This document shows, in pieces, positions 29,054-38,614 of a stretch of 64,000 nt of DNA. Each line of letters starts with the position of its first letter. Position 1 is the first letter of the stretch. The stretch comes from Bacillus sp. UNC41MFS5 (lineage in GTDB: Bacteria > Bacillota > Bacilli > Bacillales_B > DSM-18226). A model generated the notes under the pieces. The model was not told the DNA's origin. It searched no databases and saw only the letters and a list, made by a program, of their open reading frames with translations. A program made the translations under genes and the position numbers. Where the stretch lies: contig NZ_JMLP01000005.1 in assembly GCF_000686805.1 (NCBI RefSeq), forward strand, positions 430,307 to 494,306. Direction: 5' to 3'.

Positions 29054-29838
29054 TTGAAACCATTATTATCTTCATTTTTATCCTTTTAGCAGCCGCTTCA
29101 GGTTATCACTTTAAATCTTTGACCCAATCGGGTGCTTTTGCAGCAAGTATTGTTGGACTAGCGGTTTATTTAGGATTCGGTGTGAACGGTATTTGCCTGC
29201 TTGGTGCTTTTTATACTTCATCAAGTTTTTGGTCAAAATATAAGAGTAGTTCAAAGTACATAATAGAAGAAAAGTTGGCAAAAGGCGCTACAAGAGATTG
29301 GGGTCAAGTTGCTGCGAATGGAGGAGCTGCGGGACTTTTCAGTATCATTCATTATTTTAATCATGATATGATTTGGTTAATTGGCTTTTTAGTTTGTCTT
29401 GCAAGTGCAAATTCTGATACATGGGCTTCTGAAATTGGCAGTTTAAGTAAACAAGACCCCTTATACATACGCACCTTTAAACGAGTCGAAAAAGGGACAT
29501 CTGGAGCGATTAGTTTTTTAGGAAGTGCGGCATCATTTGCAGGCTCTTTCCTCATTTCAATTATCGGATTTTGGCTTTTTGATTTAGATCTTTTTTTAAC
29601 TTGTTTGGTATTTTTATTTGGTTATCTCGGGAATGTCATTGATACGTTGATTGGAGCCTATTACCAACAGGTATATGTATGTGGGCAATGTGGTATTGAA
29701 ACTGAGAAGAAGAGTCATTGTCAGATGCAGACCACTAGAATAAAAGGGTGGGGCTTTGTAGATAATGATATGGTGAATTTTCTTTCAGGATTTATTGCTG
29801 CTTTGCTTGCAATCATAATCACGTACTTAAATAAGTAA
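29050..29838 (+). CDS. DUF92 family membrane protein
   Basis: 262-aa protein with about six membrane segments and the glycine-rich DUF92/TMEM19 features: GAFAASIVGLAVYLGFG, RDWGQVAANGGAA, ASANSDTWASEIGSLSKQDP and KGTSGAISFLGS. Some relatives carry out phytyl-phosphate kinase-type reactions in phototrophs, but the role in Bacillus is unknown. It overlaps fthC by 4 bases, implying translational coupling. Confidence 0.85.
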   Translation: MIETIIIFIFILLAAASGYHFKSLTQSGAFAASIVGLAVYLGFGVNGICLLGAFYTSSSFWSKYKSSSKYIIEEKLAKGATRDWGQVAANGGAAGLFSIIHYFNHDMIWLIGFLVCLASANSDTWASEIGSLSKQDPLYIRTFKRVEKGTSGAISFLGSAASFAGSFLISIIGFWLFDLDLFLTCLVFLFGYLGNVIDTLIGAYYQQVYVCGQCGIETEKKSHCQMQTTRIKGWGFVDNDMVNFLSGFIAALLAIIITYLNK

Positions 29839-29855
29839 CCCATCCTATCAACTGA

Positions 29856-30854
<999 letters not shown>

Positions 30855-30924
30855 TAAGAATTCAATCATTTTTATTGGATAATTTATTCTTCTTCATCAC
30901 AAAATAGAAGAAGGAGGGATGATG

Positions 30925-31119
30925 ATGTCTCGCATATTAACATCCATATTAATGATTGGTTCAATAGGGTATTTGGTTTATAAGTACAAATTCCGACTTA
31001 TTAATGTCCTTCTAGGATCTAGTTGGATGCGCAGAATTGCTGTAGGCTCAATCATGAGTTTCCCAGGTTTAAAGCAAAAAATGATGCAATCGATGTTTGG
31101 AAGACCATCTGAATGGTGA
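30925..31119 (+). CDS. Small membrane protein (YqgO-like)
   Basis: 64-aa protein with one N-terminal membrane helix (LTSILMIGSIGYLVYKY) and a basic C-terminal part. Three successive ATGs (30919, 30922, 30925) follow AAGGAGGG, and the third has normal spacing. B. subtilis has a small gene, yqgO, in a similar place, but the homology is uncertain. Function unknown. Confidence 0.65.
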   Translation: MSRILTSILMIGSIGYLVYKYKFRLINVLLGSSWMRRIAVGSIMSFPGLKQKMMQSMFGRPSEW

Positions 31120-31140
31120 AAACCACAGATGGTTTTTTTG
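31104..31140 (+). terminator. Terminator overlapping the end of the small membrane protein gene
   Basis: ACCATCTG and CAGATGGT pair and are followed by seven Ts; the loop holds the stop codon. Confidence 0.75.
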
Positions 31141-31185
31141 TTTTAATTTATTAAGTTGGCTGCAAAAAATAATCAACTTGTTTGA

Positions 31186-31214
31186 TTATTGTAACGAACG
31201 ATTTCGTTTATAAT
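31186..31214 (+). promoter_or_regulatory. gluP promoter with palindromic operator candidate
   Basis: TATAAT (31209-31214) lies 17 bp after a weak -35 TTATTG (31186-31191). The spacer is largely occupied by the perfect inverted repeat AACGAA-CGAT-TTCGTT (31193-31208), a typical place for a repressor. The regulator is not identified. Confidence 0.5.
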
Positions 31215-31285
31215 GAAAGTTAAAGACGAATAAAATGAAAGCAGGTTTGCCTGAAGCTTATTCTTACATAGGAAGTTGGGGGGAA

Positions 31286-32848
31286 ATGAGTAATAGAGAA
31301 GGATTCATTTTTTGGAATTTGGCCTATTCATTGATATCTGATCATGGTTATCGTATTATTCAATTATTTGAAAATCAAAAAGAATTATGGCTCGAAAAGC
31401 TCGAAAATAAAAAAGCACCTATCATTCGCATGCTGCATCACAATTTGGACTGGAGTAATGCCATGCAGCGGGATATTGAGTTTACTGCTGCCAATGGAGA
31501 AAAAGTCCGAAAACAAATTGGTCGTCATGAGTTGAAGGTCGTTAACATCTACGTCAGTCAATTTCCACCTGTTGATGAATACGAATTTCGTCTCGCAAAG
31601 CCTTTTGTTCATTCAGATGGAAATAAGACCATGGTTACCTCGGTCCTATTTGCGCAGGGACAATACGAGGAAGGTTTCAGACATTTATCCGAGAGGCTAT
31701 CGCTTGATATTTCTTTTTCTATAAATGAAAACTATTCAGAAGAAGATGTTGAATTAATGAAGAAAGCAGCCTTAGATTATGCAATAAAAAAAGTAAAGAC
31801 GGAACGAGCGATTCTATTAAGTGGTAAACCATTCTTTACTTATGTATTTATCGCAATCCAGATTGCTGTTTTTTTCTGGCTTCAAGTTAATGGCGGGAGC
31901 ACCAATACTTCCACTTTGATTAAATATGGAGCAAAAGTCAATCAATTGATTGTTGATGGGGAATGGTGGAGATTTATTACTCCGGTTTTTCTTCATATTG
32001 GTTTCGTCCATCTAGCGATGAATACATTAGCTTTATACTTTCTTGGTATAGAAGTAGAAAGAATTTATGGAAGCCTTCGCTTTTTAGTGATTTACTTATT
32101 TGCCGGAGTTACAGGCTTTATTGCTAGTTTTATCTTTAGTGCTAACTTATCAGCAGGGGCAAGTGGTGCAATTTTTGGCTGTTTTGGTGCGTTACTTTAT
32201 TTCGGAGTTATTTACCCGAAATTATTTTTCCGAACAATGGGAGTAAATTTGCTTGTTGTGCTCGGAATAAATTTGATGATTGGGTTCTCTGCATCTGGAA
32301 TAGATAATGCTGGACATCTAGGTGGATTGGTTGGGGGATTCCTTGCCGCTGGTGTTGTCTACTTGCCTAAGAAGAAAAAAATACTGCTGCAAATGTTATT
32401 TTTAATTGCATCCGCAGCACTGTTGTGGGGTTCTCTATTATACGGTTATAGTGCATCTGGAAAATCTCATGATGAAAACTCCAGTTTGTTAATGGCACAG
32501 GAATATATAAAACAAAACAATTATGATAAGGCATATAACGTATTAAAGGAATCTGAAAAAAATGCAGTGAATGTATCAGAGAAAACTTATTTTCTCTTGT
32601 CCTTCGTAGAAATTAAGAAGGAAATGCTCACAGAAGCCAAGACACATTTAGAAAAGGCAATAAAACTAGACCCAAGTTTTGATGAGGCTTTCTTTAATTT
32701 AGCGCTTATTAACCTGGAACAAAAAGAATTGGAAGAAGCTAAGGAAAATATACAGCAGGCTATGAAGCTTAATCCGAATCAACAGGATTATGCTGATTTA
32801 CTACAAGAGATTAATCGCCAACTCCAAACTTCCAATAATGGGGAGTAG
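31286..32848 (+). CDS. gluP: Rhomboid intramembrane serine protease with TPR tail (GluP/YqgP)
   Basis: 520-aa membrane protease. A cytosolic N-terminal domain (about 1-180) precedes the rhomboid core: GEWWRFITPVFLHIGFVHLA, nucleophile in SAGASGAIFG, and catalytic histidine in NAGHLGGLVGG. Two or three TPR-like repeats form the C-terminus (YIKQNNYDKAYNVLKES, EAKTHLEKAIKLDPSFDEAF, EAKENIQQAMKLNPNQQDY). In B. subtilis, YqgP cleaves the magnesium transporter MgtE with FtsH. ATG 31286 follows GGGGGG and aligns with the B. subtilis start; in-frame codons begin at 31235. Confidence 0.93.
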   Translation: MSNREGFIFWNLAYSLISDHGYRIIQLFENQKELWLEKLENKKAPIIRMLHHNLDWSNAMQRDIEFTAANGEKVRKQIGRHELKVVNIYVSQFPPVDEYEFRLAKPFVHSDGNKTMVTSVLFAQGQYEEGFRHLSERLSLDISFSINENYSEEDVELMKKAALDYAIKKVKTERAILLSGKPFFTYVFIAIQIAVFFWLQVNGGSTNTSTLIKYGAKVNQLIVDGEWWRFITPVFLHIGFVHLAMNTLALYFLGIEVERIYGSLRFLVIYLFAGVTGFIASFIFSANLSAGASGAIFGCFGALLYFGVIYPKLFFRTMGVNLLVVLGINLMIGFSASGIDNAGHLGGLVGGFLAAGVVYLPKKKKILLQMLFLIASAALLWGSLLYGYSASGKSHDENSSLLMAQEYIKQNNYDKAYNVLKESEKNAVNVSEKTYFLLSFVEIKKEMLTEAKTHLEKAIKLDPSFDEAFFNLALINLEQKELEEAKENIQQAMKLNPNQQDYADLLQEINRQLQTSNNGE

Positions 32849-32962
32849 AATTGAAGTTTCTCTAAAACTAAGATTATATTTTCTTGAGGATAGATGCCGC
32901 GGTAGGTTATACTTTTTCTTGGATAATATTTTTTTCTCCATTAAATAACTAGGAGATATAGG

Positions 32963-33163
32963 ATGAAAACAATTTATGATATTCAACAATTTTTAAAGAG
33001 ATTTGGAACAATAATTTATATTGGTGATCGGGTTGCTGACCTTGAATTAATGGAAATGGAATTAAAGGAACTATATCAATCACAACTAATAGAACCAAGA
33101 GAATTCCAAACCGCATTATTAATTTTGAGGCATGAAATACAATTTCAAAAAGAAAAAAAATAA
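32963..33163 (+). CDS. yqgQ: DUF910 family protein (YqgQ)
   Basis: 66-aa soluble helical protein (TIYDIQQFLKRFGTIIYIGD, LELMEMELKELYQSQLI). This is the conserved small gene that precedes glucokinase in Bacillus. Spacing of 14 bases to glcK supports co-transcription. Function unknown; a nucleic-acid-binding role has only been suggested from structure. Confidence 0.88.
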   Translation: MKTIYDIQQFLKRFGTIIYIGDRVADLELMEMELKELYQSQLIEPREFQTALLILRHEIQFQKEKK

Positions 33164-33177
33164 GATAGGTGATTTTA

Positions 33178-34149
33178 TTGTCGAAACAATGGATTGTCGG
33201 TGTTGACCTTGGTGGTACAACAACTAAACTAGCTTTTATAACAATGGATGGCGAGATCGTTCGTAAATGGGAAATTCCAACGGATAATACGAATGAAGGA
33301 AAAAACATAACCAATAATATCGCAATTGCAATTGATGAAAAACTAACGGAACTTGGTCAAACAAAAGATCATTTAATAGGAATTGGTATGGGGTCACCCG
33401 GTCCGGTTAACTATGAAAAGGGCATACTTTTAAATGTTGTAAACTTAGGCTGGCCAAATAACTATCCTTTAAAGAAAATTCTTGAGAACGCAACTTCACT
33501 CCCAGCTGCGATTGAGAATGACGCGAATTGTGCAGCGTTGGGTGAAATGTGGATGGGTGCAGGCAATGGTGCGAAGGATCTTGTTTGCGTTACCCTTGGA
33601 ACAGGTGTCGGGGGAGGTGTTATTACTGGTGGAAAAGTTGTTCAAGGTATTAATGGTGCAGCTGGTGAAATCGGCCATATTACTGCCATTCCATTTGATG
33701 GAGCACAATGTAACTGTGGGAAAACGGGTTGTCTTGAAACCGTGGCTTCTGCAACAGGAATTGTACGCTTAGCCCGAATGGAACTTGCTAAGGGGATACA
33801 AAGTGAATTAACTGCAAAAATGACTGAGAATAACACGATTACTGCTAAAGACGTCTTTGATGCGGCACGCAATAATGATCGGTTGGCTCAGACCGTATTG
33901 AATGAGGTTTCATTTCACTTAGGCTTTGCATTAGCTAGTATTGCCAATACACTTAATCCGGAAAAAATCGTTCTTGGAGGCGGTGTTTCTAAAGCAGGCG
34001 ATATTTTATTAAATCCAGTAAAAAGTAATTTTGAGAAGTTTGCTTTTTCAGCAGTTGGTGACTCAACAAAACTAGCATTGGCTACACTCGGAAATGATGC
34101 AGGTGTACTTGGTGCTGCATGGCTTATTAAAAGTAACTTGAATCAGTAG
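33178..34149 (+). CDS. glcK: Glucokinase (ROK family)
   Basis: ATP-dependent glucose phosphorylation enzyme (323 aa). ATP-site block VGVDLGGTTTKLAFI near the start, substrate site ENDANCAALGEMW, catalytic region VTLGTGVGGGVITGG, and ROK zinc motif CNCGKTGCLETVASATG. The TTG at 33178 aligns with the B. subtilis start and is spaced after AGGTGAT; the upstream GTG at 33169 overlaps that site. Confidence 0.95.
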   Translation: MSKQWIVGVDLGGTTTKLAFITMDGEIVRKWEIPTDNTNEGKNITNNIAIAIDEKLTELGQTKDHLIGIGMGSPGPVNYEKGILLNVVNLGWPNNYPLKKILENATSLPAAIENDANCAALGEMWMGAGNGAKDLVCVTLGTGVGGGVITGGKVVQGINGAAGEIGHITAIPFDGAQCNCGKTGCLETVASATGIVRLARMELAKGIQSELTAKMTENNTITAKDVFDAARNNDRLAQTVLNEVSFHLGFALASIANTLNPEKIVLGGGVSKAGDILLNPVKSNFEKFAFSAVGDSTKLALATLGNDAGVLGAAWLIKSNLNQ

Positions 34150-34192
34150 AAAATAAAGGGAATTCCGCAGTGGTGCGGTTTTTCCTTTATTA
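34150..34192 (+). terminator. Terminator of glcK
   Basis: AATAAAGG-GAA and TTCCTTTATT flank an inner CCGCA/TGCGG stem; T-rich tail. Confidence 0.7.
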
Positions 34193-34312
34193 CTTTACTT
34201 GTAATAGACATGTATGGCTTTTTTTCTATTTTGAAAAATTTGTTATAATATTGAAACATTTTAGTTCAAAAAACGTACTTATTTTTGAGAGAGAATAAGA
34301 GAGGAGGAAGTA

Positions 34313-35458
34313 TTGATTAAATTGAGCAGGAGAAATAGTATAATTCCAAAGTTTCCGGTCCTCTATTTATTATTTTTGATTCTCATCTTAGGTGCATGCG
34401 CTCAAAACGAGCAAGTAAAACTAAAAGTTCCTGCTAAAAACGTAAAGCCTAAATCTCCGGTTACCACTGCTTCTGGAGATAAGTGGAAATTACCAATTTC
34501 TATCCCTGAAGGTGAATTTTCCAAACTTGCCGGCTGGCTTTCTGAGAAACAAGTCCTCTATATTACGAATCTAGAACAATCTTCAAGTATATACCGCTAC
34601 GATCTCTTTGCAGGTAACAGTGAATTAATTTATAAAAGTGAATATCCCATCATCAATGTACAAATTAGTCCTTCCCGAAAAAATATTCTTATCCATACTT
34701 CGCAATCAGCAGCCGAAGGATTAGTTACAATAATTAATACAAAAGGAAGAGTAATCCTTCAAAAGGATTTTCCATCCTATGAATTAGCATTTGAATGGAA
34801 TCCGTATAATGATTCTCAGGTCTTAGTAACAAAATTTGCTGAGGATTGGAGTTTTCAAGTGTTATTACTGGACTTGGAACAATCAACCACAACCGAACTT
34901 GATGTGCCTCAGCCTTTTATGAAGTGGATAGCTAGAAATCAGATAGCTTGGATTAATTGGAATGAAGATCAGCCATCCTTATTTGCACCACTTAATGCTA
35001 GAAATTTAGAAACTGGGATTGAGAAGAAGTTGTTTTCTTCAGTTATTCATTTTTCTGCGTTTCCTGACTTAACCATGACAATCACCATAAATGAACAAAA
35101 CCAATCCATGTCCAGTTATTCATTTTATGATAAAGAACTACGTAAACTATCTACTTTTTCAATGCCGCAGTTAACAAAGTATTCAGATTGGTTAGTTCCT
35201 TTTTATGGCTATAATGAAGAAAAAAGCCAATTTACTACCCTAAGACCCCTATCAGGTGGAGAATCAGATGCTTATTCAGAGGGTTTCCAACTTGTAAATT
35301 ATAATCTTAAGAATGGCCGCAGCGATCTAATAATGGAAGGATTAGAAAATGAGCCATTGATACTGTCACCTTCAGGTGAGGCTGTTTTGTATGGGAATCG
35401 GTTTGAAAAAATTATTGACCTTAATAATAAGAAAATATATGACTTGATAAGAGAATGA
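34313..35458 (+). CDS. yqgU: Putative lipoprotein (YqgU)
   Basis: 381-aa exported protein. The signal peptide ends in lipobox LGAC (cysteine near residue 29), followed by a lysine-rich linker and a domain with repeated beta-strand segments (SIYRYDLFAGNSELIYKSEY and QVSPSRKNILIHTS-like units), consistent with a beta-propeller. TTG start spaced correctly after GAGGAGG. Matches B. subtilis YqgU by place. Function unknown. Confidence 0.8.
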   Translation: MIKLSRRNSIIPKFPVLYLLFLILILGACAQNEQVKLKVPAKNVKPKSPVTTASGDKWKLPISIPEGEFSKLAGWLSEKQVLYITNLEQSSSIYRYDLFAGNSELIYKSEYPIINVQISPSRKNILIHTSQSAAEGLVTIINTKGRVILQKDFPSYELAFEWNPYNDSQVLVTKFAEDWSFQVLLLDLEQSTTTELDVPQPFMKWIARNQIAWINWNEDQPSLFAPLNARNLETGIEKKLFSSVIHFSAFPDLTMTITINEQNQSMSSYSFYDKELRKLSTFSMPQLTKYSDWLVPFYGYNEEKSQFTTLRPLSGGESDAYSEGFQLVNYNLKNGRSDLIMEGLENEPLILSPSGEAVLYGNRFEKIIDLNNKKIYDLIRE

Positions 35459-35488
35459 CACTAGTATGGACAGCGTCATTTTTTTATT
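35454..35488 (+). terminator. Terminator of yqgU
   Basis: AATGAC-AC and GCGTCATT pair around a long loop and are followed by seven Ts; the left arm includes the stop codon. Confidence 0.6.
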
Positions 35489-35549
35489 TTAGCTTCTGTT
35501 ATGATAAAATCACGTTGAATCAAAAACTTAAAGAGGCAGGTATTCAGTC

Positions 35550-35867
35550 ATGGCTATTGTAGATGTAACTGTTATTCCAATTGGAACAGAAACTCCTAGT
35601 GTTAGTAAATATGTAGCAAGTGTTCAAAAGGTTTTGAGAAAATATCAAGAGGAAGGGAAAATACGTTTTCAATTAACACCCATGAATACCATTATCGAAG
35701 GTGAACTTTCCATCCTATTTGAAGTTATTCAAGAAATGCACGAGGTACCCTTCTCTGAAGGAATCCAGCGGGTGGCTACAACGATTCGTATTGATGACAG
35801 AAGAGATGTCAAGCGAAGTATGGAATATAAAGTAGACCGGGTTACTAGCCTTTTAAATGAGGTCTAA
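35550..35867 (+). CDS. yqgV: MTH1187/YkoF-type thiamine-binding family protein (YqgV)
   Basis: 105-aa protein of the MTH1187 family, a ferredoxin-like fold. Start strand IVDVTVIPIGTETPSVSKYV, mid block FQLTPMNTIIEGELSILFEV, and C-terminal VATTIRIDDRRD are the family landmarks. Relatives bind thiamine pyrimidine-type ligands, but the substrate here is not shown. Confidence 0.85.
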   Translation: MAIVDVTVIPIGTETPSVSKYVASVQKVLRKYQEEGKIRFQLTPMNTIIEGELSILFEVIQEMHEVPFSEGIQRVATTIRIDDRRDVKRSMEYKVDRVTSLLNEV

Positions 35868-35928
35868 ACGCAAAGGGATTACAAAGAAGTTATATGTGAG
35901 TTGTGGACAATTTCACTCCATGTAAAAT

Positions 35929-35957
35929 AAAAAGACTGCCGTTTGGCAGTCTTTTAA
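35929..35957. terminator. Bidirectional terminator between yqgV and yqgW
   Basis: AAAAGACTGCC-GTTT-GGCAGTCTTTT is a perfect stem with T-runs on both strands. Confidence 0.9.
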
Positions 35958-35962
35958 AATTC

Positions 35963-36139
35963 TTAGTGAGTTCCTGTTGGAAATCCAGAATTAATGATGG
36001 TCATAACTGTAAACCAGCCGAAAACCACAAATGAAGCTACACCCCAAAATGCAGCTAAGAAATTTTTTTTCTTTAGTGCTGAAAATCCACCGTAAGCCGC
36101 AAGGATTGTTACGATAGCAAAGATAATTACTAAACCCAT
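35963..36139 (-). CDS. yqgW: DUF2759 family small membrane protein (YqgW)
   Basis: 58-aa protein with two membrane helices (LVIIFAIVTILAAYGGF, LAAFWGVASFVVFGWFTVMT) joined by a short lysine-rich loop. AAGGGGGA precedes the ATG at 36137-36139. An in-frame TTG upstream (36184) is not supported. Function unknown. Confidence 0.82.
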   Translation of the reverse strand: MGLVIIFAIVTILAAYGGFSALKKKNFLAAFWGVASFVVFGWFTVMTIINSGFPTGTH

Positions 36140-36353
36140 GAAAAATCCCCCTTTTATTATTATAAGCAGGCATACATCAAACAAATTAAAGAAAATTATG
36201 TACCTATATTATTTACATTCGATTCTTATTTTATATTTTTTTCTTTCGTTTGTCGAGAGCAAAAAAGAACTCGAGTGAATTTGTATTCTTTCTCTCTGCT
36301 TAATACTTAGTGTAAAATAATGATATCGCAAATTCAATTGGAGGTACGAAAAT

Positions 36354-36989
36354 ATGAAATGGCAACAAATTCCATTGGGGGCACTTCAAACTAACTGTTA
36401 CATCGTAGAAAATTCCGACCGATCATGTTTAATTTTTGATCCCGGCAGTGAAGGGAAAAAGCTCATTCATTTGTTGAATAATAGAAAACTGAAACCACTT
36501 GCCATTATTCTAACTCATGCACATTTTGATCATATCGGAGGTGTCGATGAAGTAAGGGACTTTTATAAAATTCCAGTATATCTTCACAAAAAGGAAGAAA
36601 ACTGGCTTGGTGACCCTGCACGAAATGGTTCACAATTTTTTATGATTCAGGATTCAATAAGAGTCAATCCGGCTGATCAGATTATTAAAAATGAAGGCGT
36701 TATGAAAATAGGTGAATTTGAATTTAGCATTTTTCATACCCCTGGTCATTCACCAGGAAGTATCTCTTGTTATTTTGAAGAGCAAGGATTTGTTATCTCT
36801 GGAGATGCCCTTTTTCAGGGCAGTATTGGCCGTACAGACCTAACGGAAGGGAACGCATCACAGTTATTAAAAAGTATACACGATAAGCTGCTTGTATTAC
36901 CTGAGGAAACGTTTGTATTATCTGGTCATGGACCTGTGACAACTATTGGTGAGGAAATGGACAGTAATCCGTTTTTGAATGGATTTTAG
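36354..36989 (+). CDS. yqgX: Metallo-beta-lactamase-fold hydrolase (YqgX, glyoxalase II-like)
   Basis: 211-aa hydrolase with the binuclear-metal signature THAHFDHIGG (about residues 56-65), then HTPGHSPGS, SGDALFQGSIGRTDL and C-terminal SGHGPVTTIG. Length and motifs match the YqgX/YcbL group of glyoxalase II-like enzymes. The physiological thioester is unproven. GGAGG lies upstream of the ATG. Confidence 0.9.
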   Translation: MKWQQIPLGALQTNCYIVENSDRSCLIFDPGSEGKKLIHLLNNRKLKPLAIILTHAHFDHIGGVDEVRDFYKIPVYLHKKEENWLGDPARNGSQFFMIQDSIRVNPADQIIKNEGVMKIGEFEFSIFHTPGHSPGSISCYFEEQGFVISGDALFQGSIGRTDLTEGNASQLLKSIHDKLLVLPEETFVLSGHGPVTTIGEEMDSNPFLNGF

Positions 36990-37010
36990 CAACTAGGGGA
37001 GACAATTTAG

Positions 37011-37043
37011 AAAAACCCTTCTCCGAAATGAGAAGGGTTTTTC
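37011..37043 (+). terminator. Terminator of yqgX
   Basis: AAAAACCCTTCTC and GAGAAGGGTTTTT pair around six bases. Confidence 0.92.
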
Positions 37044-37152
37044 TGGGGGATATTCTATTCTAATATGGGAGGGGATAAAGTTTAAGCTACTAACCTTACA
37101 ATATTATAAAGTTTTCACTGTGTCAATAGTGTTTATTTGAAAAGGAGCATAT

Positions 37153-38244
37153 ATGAACACATTTTTTAGAACATTATTTTCAACTTCTCCCAATGAGTTA
37201 ATCACCTATGAAAAATACATTGGTTCAGCATTGTATCATCCTGAATTTGGCTATTATATGAAGGATAAACCAAAAATTGGGCGGCAAGGTGATTTCATAA
37301 CAACAAGTAATATTTCTGATATATATGGAAGATTGATGGCAACATGGTTTTCTCAAGTATGTAAGAGGGCACAACTTGACCCTGTATTTTGTGAAATAGG
37401 TGCTGGAAATGGACGTTTCGCCAAAGCGTTTTTACAGGAATGGAAAGAAAGGATTCAAACCCCTTTAACATATATTATTGTTGAAAGCAGCCCTTTTCAT
37501 CGGAAACTGCAACGGGAACTGTTAATGGCCGATTTTCCAATTGTCCAAGTGGAGAACATTAACGAAGTTACCGCATTTGAAGGAATGATTTTTTCTAACG
37601 AACTCTTTGATGCATTACCAGTTCATGTCATTGAAAAAGAAAAGGATGAACTTCATGAAGTTATGATAGGAATTCGAAATAATAAACTGTATGAACAAAA
37701 GGTACCTTTAACCAATTCAGATATCAAATTGTTTTTAAAGGAAAGCCAGATTGAATTAAAGGAAAAGCAGCGGTTGGAGGTCCCGTTAGCCATGGTGGAG
37801 ATGATAAAGGAAATCTCCCGTGCATTGTTAAAAGGGATTGTAGTAACAGCTGATTATGGTTATACAAATGAGGAGTGGATGGACCCTAGAAGGGTAAAGG
37901 GGAGTTTAAGAGGTTATTATCAGCACCAGATGATTGATGACATCTTGCAAAACCCTGGTGAAATGGATATCACAACTCATATCCATTTTGATTATCTTAT
38001 TCGAAAAGGTGAACAGGAAAACTTAGAAATTATTTCAAAGCTAAGGCAGGATGAGTTTTTATTACAGGCAGGTATTCTGAAAGAATTAGCAAACCATTAT
38101 GATCCCAATCCCTTTTCAGAGGTAAGTAAACGGAATCGAGCGATTCGCAGTTTAATTATGCCCTCAGGGATTAGTTCCTACTTTCATGTAGTTATCCAGC
38201 AAAAAGGGCTTAAATTAAAATTGAGTGATATCTTCATCGAATAA
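37153..38244 (+). CDS. SAM-dependent methyltransferase, MidA/NDUFAF7 family (DUF185)
   Basis: 363-aa class I methyltransferase. N-terminal substrate-side block HPEFGYYMKDKPKIGRQGDF with TTSNIS, SAM motif FCEIGAGNGRFAKAFLQEW (about residues 80-98), acidic residue region YIIVESSPFHRKLQ, and FSNELFDALPVHV. These are the DUF185 landmarks; mitochondrial members methylate an arginine of complex I. The bacterial substrate is unknown. Monocistronic between two terminators. Confidence 0.88.
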   Translation: MNTFFRTLFSTSPNELITYEKYIGSALYHPEFGYYMKDKPKIGRQGDFITTSNISDIYGRLMATWFSQVCKRAQLDPVFCEIGAGNGRFAKAFLQEWKERIQTPLTYIIVESSPFHRKLQRELLMADFPIVQVENINEVTAFEGMIFSNELFDALPVHVIEKEKDELHEVMIGIRNNKLYEQKVPLTNSDIKLFLKESQIELKEKQRLEVPLAMVEMIKEISRALLKGIVVTADYGYTNEEWMDPRRVKGSLRGYYQHQMIDDILQNPGEMDITTHIHFDYLIRKGEQENLEIISKLRQDEFLLQAGILKELANHYDPNPFSEVSKRNRAIRSLIMPSGISSYFHVVIQQKGLKLKLSDIFIE

Positions 38245-38245
38245 A

Positions 38246-38279
38246 GAAAAAACGCCGGAGTTTTCCGGCGTTTTTTTCT
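38246..38279. terminator. Bidirectional terminator after the methyltransferase gene
   Basis: AAAAAACGCCGGA-GTTT-TCCGGCGTTTTTT, with a longer T-run on the plus strand. Confidence 0.92.
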
Positions 38280-38288
38280 ATTGGTTAC

Positions 38289-38531
38289 TTAATGTCCTGC
38301 ACCAGGCGTCATCATGAACGTTGTCCAATAAGTGAAGCCTGCGAAGAAAACGGTTAAATAAGCTCCGAATACCCACAAATACATGCGCTCGGATAGTTTT
38401 AGATAGCTAAGCAGAACGAAAAAACCTGTCTGGGCTAAGAATAACATTGCCGTCTTATCCAAATCACCAAGATAAAACATTACTGTAAAAATGCCCGTCC
38501 AGAAACCACAAACTCTGAACATGCGATCCAT
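38289..38531 (-). CDS. yqgY: DUF2626 family membrane protein (YqgY)
   Basis: 80-aa protein with three hydrophobic segments (GFWTGIFTVMFYLGDL, TAMLFLAQTGFFVLLSY, MYLWVFGAYLTVFFAGFTYW). Sequence and place match B. subtilis YqgY. A good ribosome site (GGAGGG) precedes the ATG. Function unknown. Confidence 0.85.
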   Translation of the reverse strand: MDRMFRVCGFWTGIFTVMFYLGDLDKTAMLFLAQTGFFVLLSYLKLSERMYLWVFGAYLTVFFAGFTYWTTFMMTPGAGH

Positions 38532-38614
38532 ATGTATCCCTCCTTTTACCCTGCGATCCCATCATTACAATATTATAAAGTAAAAGGAGGTACAATGTAA
38601 ATAATGGTTTCGAA

